The notes under the pieces are model-generated. The model saw only the letters and a list, made by a program, of their open reading frames with translations, did not search any database and was not told the DNA's origin. Below, one piece after another: positions 11,419 to 21,969 of a stretch of DNA of 64,000 nt; within the stretch, counting starts at the first letter, position 1, and the number at the start of each line of letters is the position of its first letter. The stretch is from Himantopus leucocephalus. Taxonomy: Eukaryota; Chordata; Aves; Charadriiformes; Recurvirostridae. The stretch lies in NCBI GenBank assembly GCA_003993805.1, contig RSEF01000004.1:17433112-17497111 (forward strand), in the 5' to 3' direction. The position numbers were made by a program, and so were the translations under genes.

Positions 11419-12420
11419 TTAGTTTAAAGCCCTCTTCATCTGCTTGGCAAGCCTCTGACTGAAGATGCTCTTCCCCTTCTCTGACAGACGGACCCCGTCA
11501 GCCCCTAGTAGACCTGGTTTCTCAAAGCAAGGTGCACGGTATAAGTAGCTGAAGGCCTGGCTGTGGCACCAGTCCTGTAACCATTTGTGGATTCGCCAGA
11601 TCTGACTGGCCCTTTCAACCCCCTTCCCTTTGACTGGGAGGATCGATGAAAAAACTACCTGTGCCCAAGAGTCCTTTACCGCTGCTCCCAGGGCTCTCTA
11701 ATCCTTCTTGATATCCCTCAGACTGCTTGTGGCAGTATCATTGGTACCCACGTGAAATGACAGCAGCAGATAAAAATTGGTGGACTGTACAAGGCTTGGT
11801 AGTCTCTCAGTGATATCCCTGATACGAGCCCCCAATAAGCAGCACACCTCTCTAGAGAGTGCTGTGACTCTAGAGTGCACTACTAGCACCCATCGCCTTT
11901 TCTTAGTTGTGCTGGTTGTTATACGGGGAGCAAATTGGGCTGCCGTGCTTGGCTCCAGCATCTCTCCTGATGTGACTGTTCTTTCCTCTTCAGTCTGTAG
12001 AGCAGTGAAGCAGTTCTGCAAGGGCACCTCAGGCTTTGGGGGAAGTTTCTTCCTCCTGCTGGTCCTTGCTGTCGCAAACTTCCATTTTTCTGCATTATTG
12101 CCCCCCCTCCCTTCTGTGTGTGCCGGGCTGGGAGGTGGTGGCTGTTTGGCGGTGGGCTGTGGGTCCACTGCAGACTGCACTTGGAACCAGCTATCTATCT
12201 CTTTCTCAGACTCCCTGATGTTACTCAGCCTCCTCACCACCTCCCCGCAGCTTAGCCACTTGCTGCAGGAGGTCCTCCACCTGGGCACACCTTTTGCAGG
12301 CAGGTGTGCCGCCTATCCCTGCCCCAGGAGAAAGGTCTAGGCATCTCCTGCAGTCTGAGGTCTGCACTGCAGCCTCTCCCTCCAGCAGCTCTTCACCAGT
12401 ATCTGTCTCAAGTTTTGGGT
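11419..12420 (-). pseudogene. CR1 ORF1 pseudogene (zinc knuckle plus SGNH-esterase-like domain)
   Basis: CR1 ORF1 encodes a nucleic-acid-binding, self-associating protein that in many vertebrate copies carries an SGNH-type esterase domain. Near 12,300-12,370 a paired C-x2-C motif is visible (CRRC then CKRC), followed by a short coiled-coil-like stretch. A frameshift near 12,245-12,260 separates this from the next frame (11698-12288). That frame holds the esterase region: ARIRDITERLP, and the block III motif HVGTNDTA at about 11,731-11,754. An in-frame TAG at 11,700-11,698 is followed, in the same frame, by 92 more codons to a TAA at 11,421-11,419, including GADGVRLSEKG. The expected GDS serine motif is disrupted (reads VVHSRV) and the DxxH histidine is an arginine. 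This is a non-functional copy, and the start codon is not certain. Confidence 0.85.
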
Positions 12421-12519
12421 TTGTATTTTTTTGCAATTCCCAGATAAAATGCTGTTTGGAAGTAGCATGAGCTGGGATCTGGCTCTGTGTGCAGTTGCAG
12501 TCATGTGGCTCCAAATGAC

Positions 12520-15320
12520 ATTGCTGCTGACTTCTGTCCGTGCTAATGAGCGGGTGTCAGGGCTGATTTGCCTAATGGCTCGCTCTGCAAATGCAGCCTG
12601 GTGAGCGGACATCCAGGATGAACTTCATGCCGTTGAAGAGACTTGGGGAACAAATCTGAGCTCTGAGTTGAGGTGTCAGTGGAAGGGAGAAGGTGGGGAG
12701 CTTGTTTTGGGTGGTGGTCCAAGAGCTGTTAGCACTAATTGTATGAAAACATGCCTTCCTCGTTATAGTTGATGTCTGAGTATCCTAACAAATGTGGGAT
12801 CATGCCTGTTAACAAGAAATCATTTTCTGATGGCTCCTTTTGTTGCTATACTGTTTTTCCTGCCCTTCTACACAGGATCGTGACTTAAATGTACTTGCTT
12901 TTCATATGGGTCTCTTGCTGTTCATCAGTGTGTTGTCATCCTGCCTTCTGTGTGTTCCTTTCCCCAAGAAATTCCATATAACCTGCTGAAGTTAAGCTGA
13001 TGGGATTTCCCCCAGACTGTAAACAGTTTCTTTTACTCCTATTAGTTTGTTTGGAAAGTTGAAAAGCTGGAGTAATCAAAAATAATCATTGGTGTCAAAA
13101 CTATTATGAATTATTAAAAGGAGCACAGCAACGGGAGCTACAGATAATTCCTCATTCTGAAAATGAGCACGTCTTATGTTATTGCTGCAGTAATTACCTA
13201 AAAATACCTAATACTTAATTACTTCCAAGGTGTCAATCTTCATAACAGTTTATTAGAAAATTCTAATGGATGGAGCAGCTGCTTCCACAAGCAAATCTAT
13301 TTGTGGCTGAAGCTGACATTCTGCTCTAAATATTATTCCACCTTGATCAACATTATTTCTCCACAGATATCTTGTTACAGCTGTAACAGATTGGGGAGGG
13401 AGGGTTTATCCAGCTGCAGTGGGAATTGCTCTGTTCACTCACGACTTCCAACTTCATTCTGCTAGAGCAAGTAGAAATGTTTGCCACCAATTTATAATGA
13501 GGAAGAAGTTGGAATGGTCAGTTTGTGGCCCTGGTCTTGGCTTCTTGCTATTTCAGTCGTACAAATGAGAGAATTCAAAGGCTCCTTTTCTGGGAATTGT
13601 CAACTGTGTGGGACTGTTGGTGTGAGGGGACAATATTCACCTGCCTCTGCTGCAGAGACTGAGCTCTGGGGAAAGGGCCACGGACAAGGCTGCTCTGTGC
13701 TGGGGTGTAACGGGTGGCAGGGCTGTTCCCTAGGAGTCCTGGGCAGGAGAATGCAAGTTAAAAGTACATAATGTCTTTTAGCTACAAATGCAGAGTCCTT
13801 GTTTGTCCATTATTATTGGTCTTGATTGCCAAAAGCACACTTGGCATTTTGAACAGAGAGCTTCAGTCCGGAGCGCTCACAAGTTTAGCCTGTATGTGGT
13901 TCAGTGGAAATAGTGAGCAAAGTAGGACATAGTCCAAAAATCTAAAATCAATCTCTTGTTTTATACAGAAAATGTTTAAAAAGCCCCAAATTAATAAATA
14001 CACCAGCAGAAGCAACTTGAAAGCAATAGTCTTTCATAGCAAGCTCTACCTTAACTTGATTAATATTGAATTCTATAAAGCTGTGACGTCAAACCCTGTT
14101 GTGTTTCTGTGTTGCTGTTTTCTGTGCTTTTCTGTCTTTTGAAAAAAATTGCCAGATCGGGTATTACTAAGAACTCCAGGACTGTCCCTTCTTCATTTCA
14201 GCAGCAGGAGTTTCATGCCTTTGAAGCACAAAGGTCTGAGTTTTATCCTCCTACTTCTGCAATTTCTTTGGAGACCAAGACCGTGTTACAATTTACTTCT
14301 TTAGACCTTGCACTGTCCTACTTAGTATCACATCAGTGACTGAGCCACTTAGTGTCCTTTTTCCTCTTCTGAGCTGTCCTTCAAACATGCCTACACCTTG
14401 GGCAAGTTAAGATTGGATTCAGGTTTTGCTGTACTGCCTGGCTTTCTCCCCCCCATCTGAATTTGGGGCAGTAACAGTCCTAGCACAGCCAGAGAGGTCT
14501 GCTTTGCCGACGGTGCAAAACAGAGTGATAAATTTAAAAACAACCTAATGAGAATGCCTATTCTTATTTCTGGTAGTTTTCCATTTGCTCTGAGAGTACA
14601 TAACAGGTGTCTTGAGACATAAGGTTTGTATTTTGCAAACCTGTATTTTTCATTTAACACTATGGATGCTTATCTGTATAGTCTTACTAAATCTTCAGAG
14701 CCGCTACACTGTATTATGCATGTGTTGCACTGTAGTTAGCAGATACTAATTTAACCAAGTGTTCTTCTAAAAAATGCATTGCAAATCTTGTCATAGCAGG
14801 TGCCTTGCAAGAACAAAATCTGAGTGGTGTCAGCAAACTGAGCTGACTTTGCACAAGTTTTTCTGTGTTAGCTAGCCCTTGTATTTGCAGAATGTAACTA
14901 AACCAGCACAGTGGTATCTCGTTGGAGGAAAGCTAAGGGTTTTTTTGTTAAATATGTGTATGAAGTTCAAACTGGGTCACCCTGAGAGAGAAGCTGATAT
15001 CAAATGATGGTAAACAGTCAGCTTTAATTCAGCGGTAGTGGGTGAGCATTAGTAATCCCAGTGACTTTCATGAGATGAGTTGTATCAGCCATACCAAAAA
15101 TACTCAGGCTATGGACATGTGTGTAAGGACAAGGTCTCAGGCATTAATTTCCATCTTTTTAAGAGATTCTGTGTATTACCTATGACACCTGTTGGGAAGA
15201 TACCACAGGAGACAAAGCTTATGTATGACTGTAAGGTGAACACAAACCACAGATGGGTATCAGACTGTGCACTTGTGATGGCTCCATTGAAAATAACTTT
15301 GGTTTAGTGGTGAATCCTCT
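12520..15320. other. Unique sequence with a homeodomain-site-rich block
   Basis: No gene is recognised. Positions 13,050-13,400 are AT-rich but not simple repeat. They contain clustered TAATTA-type cores (TAATTA at 13,191-13,196 and CTTAATTA at 13,214-13,221), which is typical of, but not proof of, conserved developmental enhancers. The remaining open frames are short and have no recognisable features. Confidence 0.5.
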
Positions 15321-15346
15321 CATGAGGGACCCAGACCTCTGGGCTT

Positions 15347-15817
15347 TTATCCCAATTGAAAACTGTAACTAGCAACTAGTGAGCATTCATAGGAACAGCT
15401 GCTGACTAATAAGCAATCCTTCTGGCTCCTTGGCGAGCGGAGGAAGCGTANCGGCTCCTTGGCGAGCGGAGGAAGTGTACGGAGCGGGGAAGTTGGTGGC
15501 AGCTCTCCTAGCCCCTCAAGCCAGGTCCTGTGGCTTCGCCTTGGGGGATGCCCCTGGGCCTGAGCACCCCTTGGGACCCCACCACAACTGCCACCCCGGC
15601 GAGACCTGCCTATTCCCCACATCGCTGAGGGGTTGCTCATTTGTCTGCTTGCCAAAACTGTGGTCTCAGTTGCGCATTCTGACAGCTCCTTATTAGTAGT
15701 TTCTAATACCTGTTTTCTGGTAGTTGCCTCATCATGGCTGTGATGCCAGCAAACCCCTTGGCAACCATCACGCAATTGATGCGGCTGCGCTCTCGGTACT
15801 GCCCTGCTTCCCTTCAC
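15347..15817 (-). other. GC-rich block with an N-interrupted open frame, identity unknown
   Basis: Positions 15,420-15,640 are clearly GC- and CpG-richer than the surroundings. A minus-strand frame stays open for 156 codons, but it crosses the N join and its duplicated bases, so its true length is unreliable. Visible text includes TTRKQVLETTNKELSECA followed by a proline- and glycine-rich half. I recognise no family. An eroded interspersed repeat, such as an LTR, is a reasonable alternative to a gene. Confidence 0.15.
15424..15479 (+). repeat. 27-bp direct duplication flanking a single N
   Basis: Positions 15,424-15,450 and 15,453-15,479 are the same 27 bases with one mismatch, separated by N at 15,451 and one C. 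This is best explained as two contig ends that overlap but were not merged, leaving the shared bases twice. A true tandem duplication is possible but less likely given the N. Confidence 0.9.
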
Positions 15818-15819
15818 CC

Positions 15820-18800
15820 CTTCACCTGTTCTGTTCGCTTTTGTCTCCAGTACTGCACTCAGATGCTAAATTATTAGTCTTTTGTAATTTTTACGAATAC
15901 CTATTGCTATTGTACAAAAGCAAATAAGAGTAGTCATCAACAGTGATGTCCATGAAATAAGTAACCCAAAGGGGTGCACCTAAAGTTCTCTCTGGCTATT
16001 GACCACTAAGTTGTTGTTTGGTTTTTATTCTCCCTTGAGTGGCTTTGGCTGAATTAGGCTTTAAGATTCGTGTCAGAATTACTTTTCTGACCTTCTTGTG
16101 GATTTTTCAGCAGTTCAGATGTTACACAGACTGTGACTCCTCTTCAGAGTAGTCCAGGCAGGAAGAAAAATATCTCACCAGAAAATGCTCCCTCTTAGTC
16201 TGTAAAAAATGATAAAAAGTAGAGATAGTCCTTTTTAAATTGGTCCCTGTTCTAAAGGATAAATCTGCAACTGAATTACCTCCTAGCATTCTGATCTGCA
16301 CGAAAAAGGTTTGACATTGTTGGGTCGTTTTTTTTCTAATTTGGAAAATATTAAAATAAGGAAGAAAATGAATTCAAACCCAAAGGATATAAACAGAGAA
16401 GCTTAACACTTAGCTACAGCTTCCTAAAAGTTAAGTAAAGAAAATGTATTGTGATGGTTCATTGGCTTGTATCTTATCTTGCAAAGGGTAGCTACCACGA
16501 GCAGGGTAGTATATTCTGCAGAAGATCCAGTTTCTTCTCTCTGTTGCCCTGGATAATGAATATTCTTCAGAAGAGAATGCAAATGTTTTTTCTTATTTCC
16601 TGTCTCTAAAATTGGGACAGAGAGTTTGTTTAAAAGGTAACAAAAGGATTAAAATGGGATGGAAAGCCTGCAATTATCTGTGATAAACAATGCATTATGT
16701 TTTGGTTTGCGGGCTGCGAGTCTGTCACTGAAATGTTCCTCATCTTGTGTAATATTTTGTGCTACTGCATTGCTTTTCAATTATACAGCTCAAAGGAAAG
16801 TTTCCACTGACAAAAGCAGTGAAAGCACATTGCTTTTAGTATTGGTTTTCAGGTTTTTTTTCTTTCTTTTATAGGTCTCAAGTGTCTCTTCAAATATAAG
16901 TCCAAGTGACAGGAGTCCAGGAGTTTGAAAGTTATTAGAGAGATATGGATATATGCAGCTAATGAAATGTGCTCGCTCACAATATATCAAGACATGCAGA
17001 ATATTGAGGAAAACTCAGCAATTTCAATATTTAATATAAGCTGGAGTTAAAGTATTTTTTTTGCAAATGCAGCATATGTTAATCTATTGCTGAGCATTCG
17101 TCTAGCAGATTCAATTTCCACTCATAATTTTTCATTTATTAGTTTCTCTTTCACATAAACACAGCTGTGTATTCAGAGCTACGCTGTTGAGATCTGACGT
17201 GGCGCAGTATATGGGGAACCCAAGTGATTTATTGTGGAGAGCCAGGGCGTAGATTGGGGGGGGTCTGCAGAACAATCTCAGAATAAGTATTGGCTCTGAT
17301 TTAAATTCATCTTTGCGAAGTTTTTACCCCAGACTTTCCACCAGTTGCTCATATTGAAGGTGGACCAGTAAGTGTTGGATAGAGGGACAGTTCAAGCCAT
17401 GCTGCAGCTCAGGAATAGCTAGTTTCTGTTGTATTTGGCCCCAAATAACTATGGTATGCAAATTCATTTGCAGTGATGATATATTGATGAGGATCATGTG
17501 ATGCTGATAACAGTCCAGCTGCTGCTCTTCTCTGGCTGGCAGCAACATACCTCTTAATTTGAGGTTTTCTGAGACTGGGGCTTTGTAATCAAGAAGCTTA
17601 TAATTTGGAAGGCACAATGAGAAACAAATAATCGTTTTATTTAAAATGTAATACTGAGTCTGCCACTTGACATGTGGCAGCTTGTTTTGGAGTGGTAGTT
17701 AAATTGTTTAAAAACACAAACAAAAAACCAAACAACAAAACAAGGCTCTCCATCATCTCCAGTGGATTCCTTGCTGTAAAGTATGTCTGGAAATCAATAT
17801 GTATTTTATTTAAAATTTCACACTAGGCTACCTTCTTCAGGTACAACAGCTGATTTTGCAAGCGGCTACTGCACAGCTGAGTAGGAAGGGCTTTTGGAGT
17901 GTAAGCCAAAACCTGTCTGAAGTTATTGAATAACTTTCCTTTGACTTGAGTGCACTGCGGTTCGACCCTCTGCGAATGGCTGTGTCTGTGCTATCAGGGA
18001 TGTGCTGCACAGAATAAAAATATCGGTTGTAGGTGTGAGGGAAATGAGTTCAGCTTTATCCTTTTGGGTTTTTTACCCAACTCCCTACAGAGTACCTGTG
18101 CTCAATTCTTATCTCACCAATGATTCCACCTACTGTCTTCACTCTGCTGTTTCTTCTCTATTGTCCAAAACGTAGCAAGACATGCAGACTCATTTAATAG
18201 ATTGCACTGTGACTTGACCCCTCCTCTTCCCGCCAAGGGAATATTTTTCCCACTGCTGTTAAATGCACTTTCATTCCTGGGTCTCGCTTGACATGTGAGC
18301 CCCATCCTTTCTCTGTCTGCGGCAAGGCGGGGAGCAGGGACGATGGCCTTCCAGGGGACACTTAGCCAACCCGCACCCTGCTGTTCTCGCTTCATGCGCT
18401 GCTCAGTGAAGGAAGCACTCTGGGGAGAGATACAGTTTAATAGAAGAGCTGCTAGAACTGGGAAGAGGTCTTGTGTCCTGATAAGCTTGTCTTTTCTTTA
18501 TTTCTAATCTCGGTTGGTTGGTTTAATGAAATCCAATGCTTATCTACGAGCCTTCTCTTGATTGCATCCTTTGACTATCATGGCCAAATGCTGCAGCAAC
18601 AGTATTTTTTAAAACTATGGACAATCACTACAGTATGGTATATTTATTACCTAGCTATTGTGCAAGCTGTCTCACCTGTAAGCCCTTTTTTTCCAGCAAA
18701 CTATCCCTGCTCAGCACTTGGCCAACAGGGTGTTCCAGCCCTGTGCTGTTTGGTGATCATGCAGTGGTGCAGAGGCAAGGATTGTATCTCAAATAAGTTA

Positions 18801-21480
18801 TGAAATAGTGCTACATGCAGTACTTGCCTGTCTCCTTTGGGGCTTGGCCTTTGAGGCAGAGGCAGTGATGCTCTGCAGAGCTAAAGGAGAGTCTGTGGGT
18901 GCTGCTGGGTGGCAGCTGCTCAGAGGTGCAGCCGTGGCAGGACGCCCGTGGTGAGGTGGTTCCTTGCCCAGCGCTGTGCTAAGCCCTGAGGTACCTGCCC
19001 CCAGGAGTCACAGCTTATGCAGATTCAAAGGCCTGTTCTGGCGAGAGATTCCTGCTTTGGCATACAGAATGTCTGGAAAGTGTGCCTGGCTCAGGAAATA
19101 CCTGAGCTGCAAGTCGTTGGAGGCTGGAAGAAATTGCATTGATGGGGAAAGCATTGCTTGATGCCTGCCTTGCTCTTGCGTACATGTGGGCATTTGCTGC
19201 AGACTGTTACTGGAAATGGGACAGTGGGTTAGCTAAAGCTTTGGGCTGATCCAGTACGTCACTTCTGTGTTCCTAAATAATCGGCATGCTAAACACTGCC
19301 GTTAATTGCACTGGAACTTGCAATGATTAATTCTAATTACTGTTCATTATTTCTGTAGCATGTCAAATGTGCTAGAAACAATGTCTGGTAGGTACTAAGC
19401 ATTAAGATATGGATACAGGGAGAGATAACTGCTGATGTTTGTCTGTTCTATGCAGTGGTGGGTATTTTAGCCAATGTGTGTTGGGACATTTGCCTGTGCA
19501 ACACGATGCAAAGATTGCTGGATGCCAAGGTCGGGTCCTCAGCTGCTTGTGAATCACTGTATCTTCTGACTGGTGGAGCATCACTGGTTTAATCCCAATT
19601 TGCATCTGACCTCTGGGTTTTGGATGGCTGCTCACAGCACTGTTACTACCAGGGTTGCTAGCAAGTCGTCTTTGCTTTGAAGCAGCAGGATAAGAAGTAG
19701 GGATTCCCTCTGCTTAGAGAGATGGCTGGTAGCAGGAGGAAGTTCTACCAGTTGCCTCAGTAGATCAGAGGTATGTGTTTGGGTAAACGGACAGACCATG
19801 CTTCATTCTTTTTGACTTCTCATGCAATCGTTTGCTTGGGAAACACAGGTGTCAGCCTCAAAATGGGAATTCCACATTGAGATGCTTCGTAAATTTTACA
19901 TATTACAGTTACACTTAGTTCACCCTTCTTATAACTGAGAGTGCTGGAAAGATGAGGTGTGGGGTTTTGAACAAGCAGTGGCAGGGAAAGCACGGCTGTA
20001 TCAGCTGCATTACTGTAAACGTGGGGTAAATTACTGCTTCAGTGCTTTAAATTACTTTCTCTTTACTCCAGGATCAGCATATGCATGATGACTTCTGCAG
20101 AGAAGCTGATGTGCTGGAAGTACATGCTTTGCAGTAGCTAACAATAACTTAGTTGTGTACCTATTTGTGATTATTTTCATTTTTAAAGATCATTTTTAAT
20201 GAGTCTCTGACGGCCTATGTAGGGGCTTCTGACTTACTCCCAAGGTGAGCATAGTTGGAGCTGGAAGTTTCCTGGGGCATTGCAGGAGGTTTCTGGGGCA
20301 GCACCTGTATTTAGCTGCACACTGACCCACCGAAGATGGTGCTTTGCAGCAGAATAGAGTAAACAGGAGAGGGAGTTGGTTAGGCAGATACAACTCTCAG
20401 GCAGCTTATTTCAGCTGATAATTTTAAGACCCTTAACAGGCAATCCATAAGCAAAATTTTAGTCCTCACAGAGATGTTTTATTTCTCTTTTTACTTCCTC
20501 TGGCAATCTTGTCTGAATTAATATATAGTTGAATAGCTACTGACTGTGGCTACGTAGATATTGCTTACAATGTAATACTTGGCCTTTGGGTAGACCTGCA
20601 GTGATTTTTAAACACTGGTTTGGCAATGGGATAGTGATACACATAGTTACAGCTCTTCACTTACACGGAGCATCTGATTTAAGCAGAATTAAAAGGGTAG
20701 ATGGGGTAAAGAATGTTTTCCAATCCAGTCTTGCTGAACAGACAATTAGCAAGATCATTAAACTGCCTCATTATTACCATGATAATTACAGGATTAACAC
20801 ACTTCACTTCAATATCTCTAATTTGTTTTGTAATATAAGCAAGATGAGGAGATGATTCCACTATATGTGAGACTTCTGGACAGCTAGCATCAGAAATAAG
20901 GGCTTCTTGGTAGTTAAAGAACAATGGAGATGAGATGGCTGGAGAGTAGGGGGTGTGGGGCAGCCCCCAAGGAACGCCATAGGCAGTCCTCAAGTTTTGG
21001 ATTAAATCTAGTTAGTGTGCTGGCGCTGGTTTGGGTCTGGGAGGAGATTTTGGACAAGTTCCCTGTGGGAAAATCGCTGCATCAAGGGAAAACATCACCC
21101 TGCGTAGCACGTTTTGATAGCTCCAGTGACAAAGTTGAGGAAATGCATGGCCTGGAGCAACTTGGTGAAATTTTGCCTAGGTCGGGTCACTGAATGCATG
21201 AGAAAATCAGTAACTACTGATTCTCCCAGTGTCTGTGGGAGCAGGCACCTTCTCCTGTGACCCACCTGCTGAAGATGGAGCCGATTGCCGTGGTGGGGTG
21301 GGGGTGCCTGGAAAGGCATGTTGCAAATACTTGAGCTGTGCATGGTCTCTAGAGGGATGGGGGCTTTTGAGACTGCTGGATGTGCTCATTAAATAAATAA
21401 GGTCTATTTTCACCTTCCCTTACATCTGCAGGAAAAATAGGGGGAGATTGACAACAAAACTTCTCTTTTATACTCAGCAC
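15820..21480. other. Unique non-coding sequence
   Basis: No gene, RNA or recognisable transposon is visible. An A/C-rich low-complexity tract lies at 17,709-17,744, and a run of eight G at 17,256-17,263. Positions 18,820-19,000 are moderately GC-rich. Open frames are short and lie on both strands. Confidence 0.55.
17709..17744 (+). repeat. A/C-rich low-complexity tract
   Basis: An imperfect series of CAAA/CAAAA units lies in otherwise ordinary AT-rich DNA. It is a simple low-complexity sequence with no further structure. Confidence 0.7.
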
Positions 21481-21484
21481 AATG

Positions 21485-21968
21485 GAATCATAGTGTCATA
21501 GAATGGTTATGGTTGGAAGGGACCTTAAAGATCATCTAGTTCCAACCCCCCTGCCATGGGCAGGGACACCTCCCACCAGACCAGGTTGCTCCAAGCCCCA
21601 TCCAACCTGGCCTTGAACACCTCCAGGGATGGGGCAGCCACAGCTTCCCTGGGCAACCTGGGCCAGTGCCTCACCACCCTCACAGTAAAGATTTTCTTCC
21701 TAACATCTAATCTAAATCTCCCCTCATCCAGTTTGAAACCGTTTCTGCTCGTCCTATCGCTACACTCCCTGATCGAGTCCCTCCCCATCTTTCCTGTAGG
21801 CCCCCTTTAGGTACTGGAAGGGGCTATAAGGTCTCCCTGGAGCCTTCTCTTCTCCAGGCTGAACAACCCCAACTCTCTCAGCCTGTCTTCATCAGAGAGG
21901 TGCTCCAGCCCTCTGGTCATCTTCGTGGCCCTCCTCTGGACCCGCTCCAACAGGGGCTCCAATAGTTG
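21485..21968 (-). mobile_element. CR1 LINE, copy C: 5'-truncated 3' end
   Basis: A minus-strand CR1 with the 3' tail at 21,485-21,510 (plus strand GAATCATAGTGTCATAGAATGG) closely resembles the 3' part of copy A. The ORF2 C-terminus is readable in two frames. 21525-21788 carries DEGRFRLDVRKKI, VVRHWPRLPREAV and SLEVFKARLDGAW. The block upstream of it, to about 21,960, carries [11 protein letters not shown] and [18 protein letters not shown] frameshift separates the two near 21,790-21,805. Similarity stops near 21,965, which marks the 5' truncation typical of LINE insertion. No obvious target-site duplication is seen, as usual for CR1. Confidence 0.92.
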
Positions 21969-21969
21969 A

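Larger units (their letters stand above)
10135..12500 (-). mobile_element. CR1 LINE, copy A: long copy with internal deletion
   Basis: Read on the minus strand, the element runs from a 5' end near 12.4-12.5 kb to a typical avian CR1 3' end at 10135-10165, where the plus strand reads TTTGGGTTGGAAGGGACC. In order it shows ORF1 (zinc knuckle, then SGNH-esterase domain), the ORF2 endonuclease, an abrupt junction near 10,667, and then the ORF2 C-terminus and 3' UTR. Nearly all of the reverse transcriptase is missing. Most genomic CR1 copies are short 3' fragments, so keeping the 5' half is uncommon. Frameshifts and stops in both ORFs show it is a dead, old copy. The 5' boundary is approximate, because similarity fades into unique sequence. 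An alternative reading is two CR1 fragments lying end to end. Confidence 0.9.

Noticed and set aside
11777..12340. 187-codon plus-strand open frame
   Set aside because: It is the antisense shadow of the CR1 ORF1 pseudogene on the minus strand.
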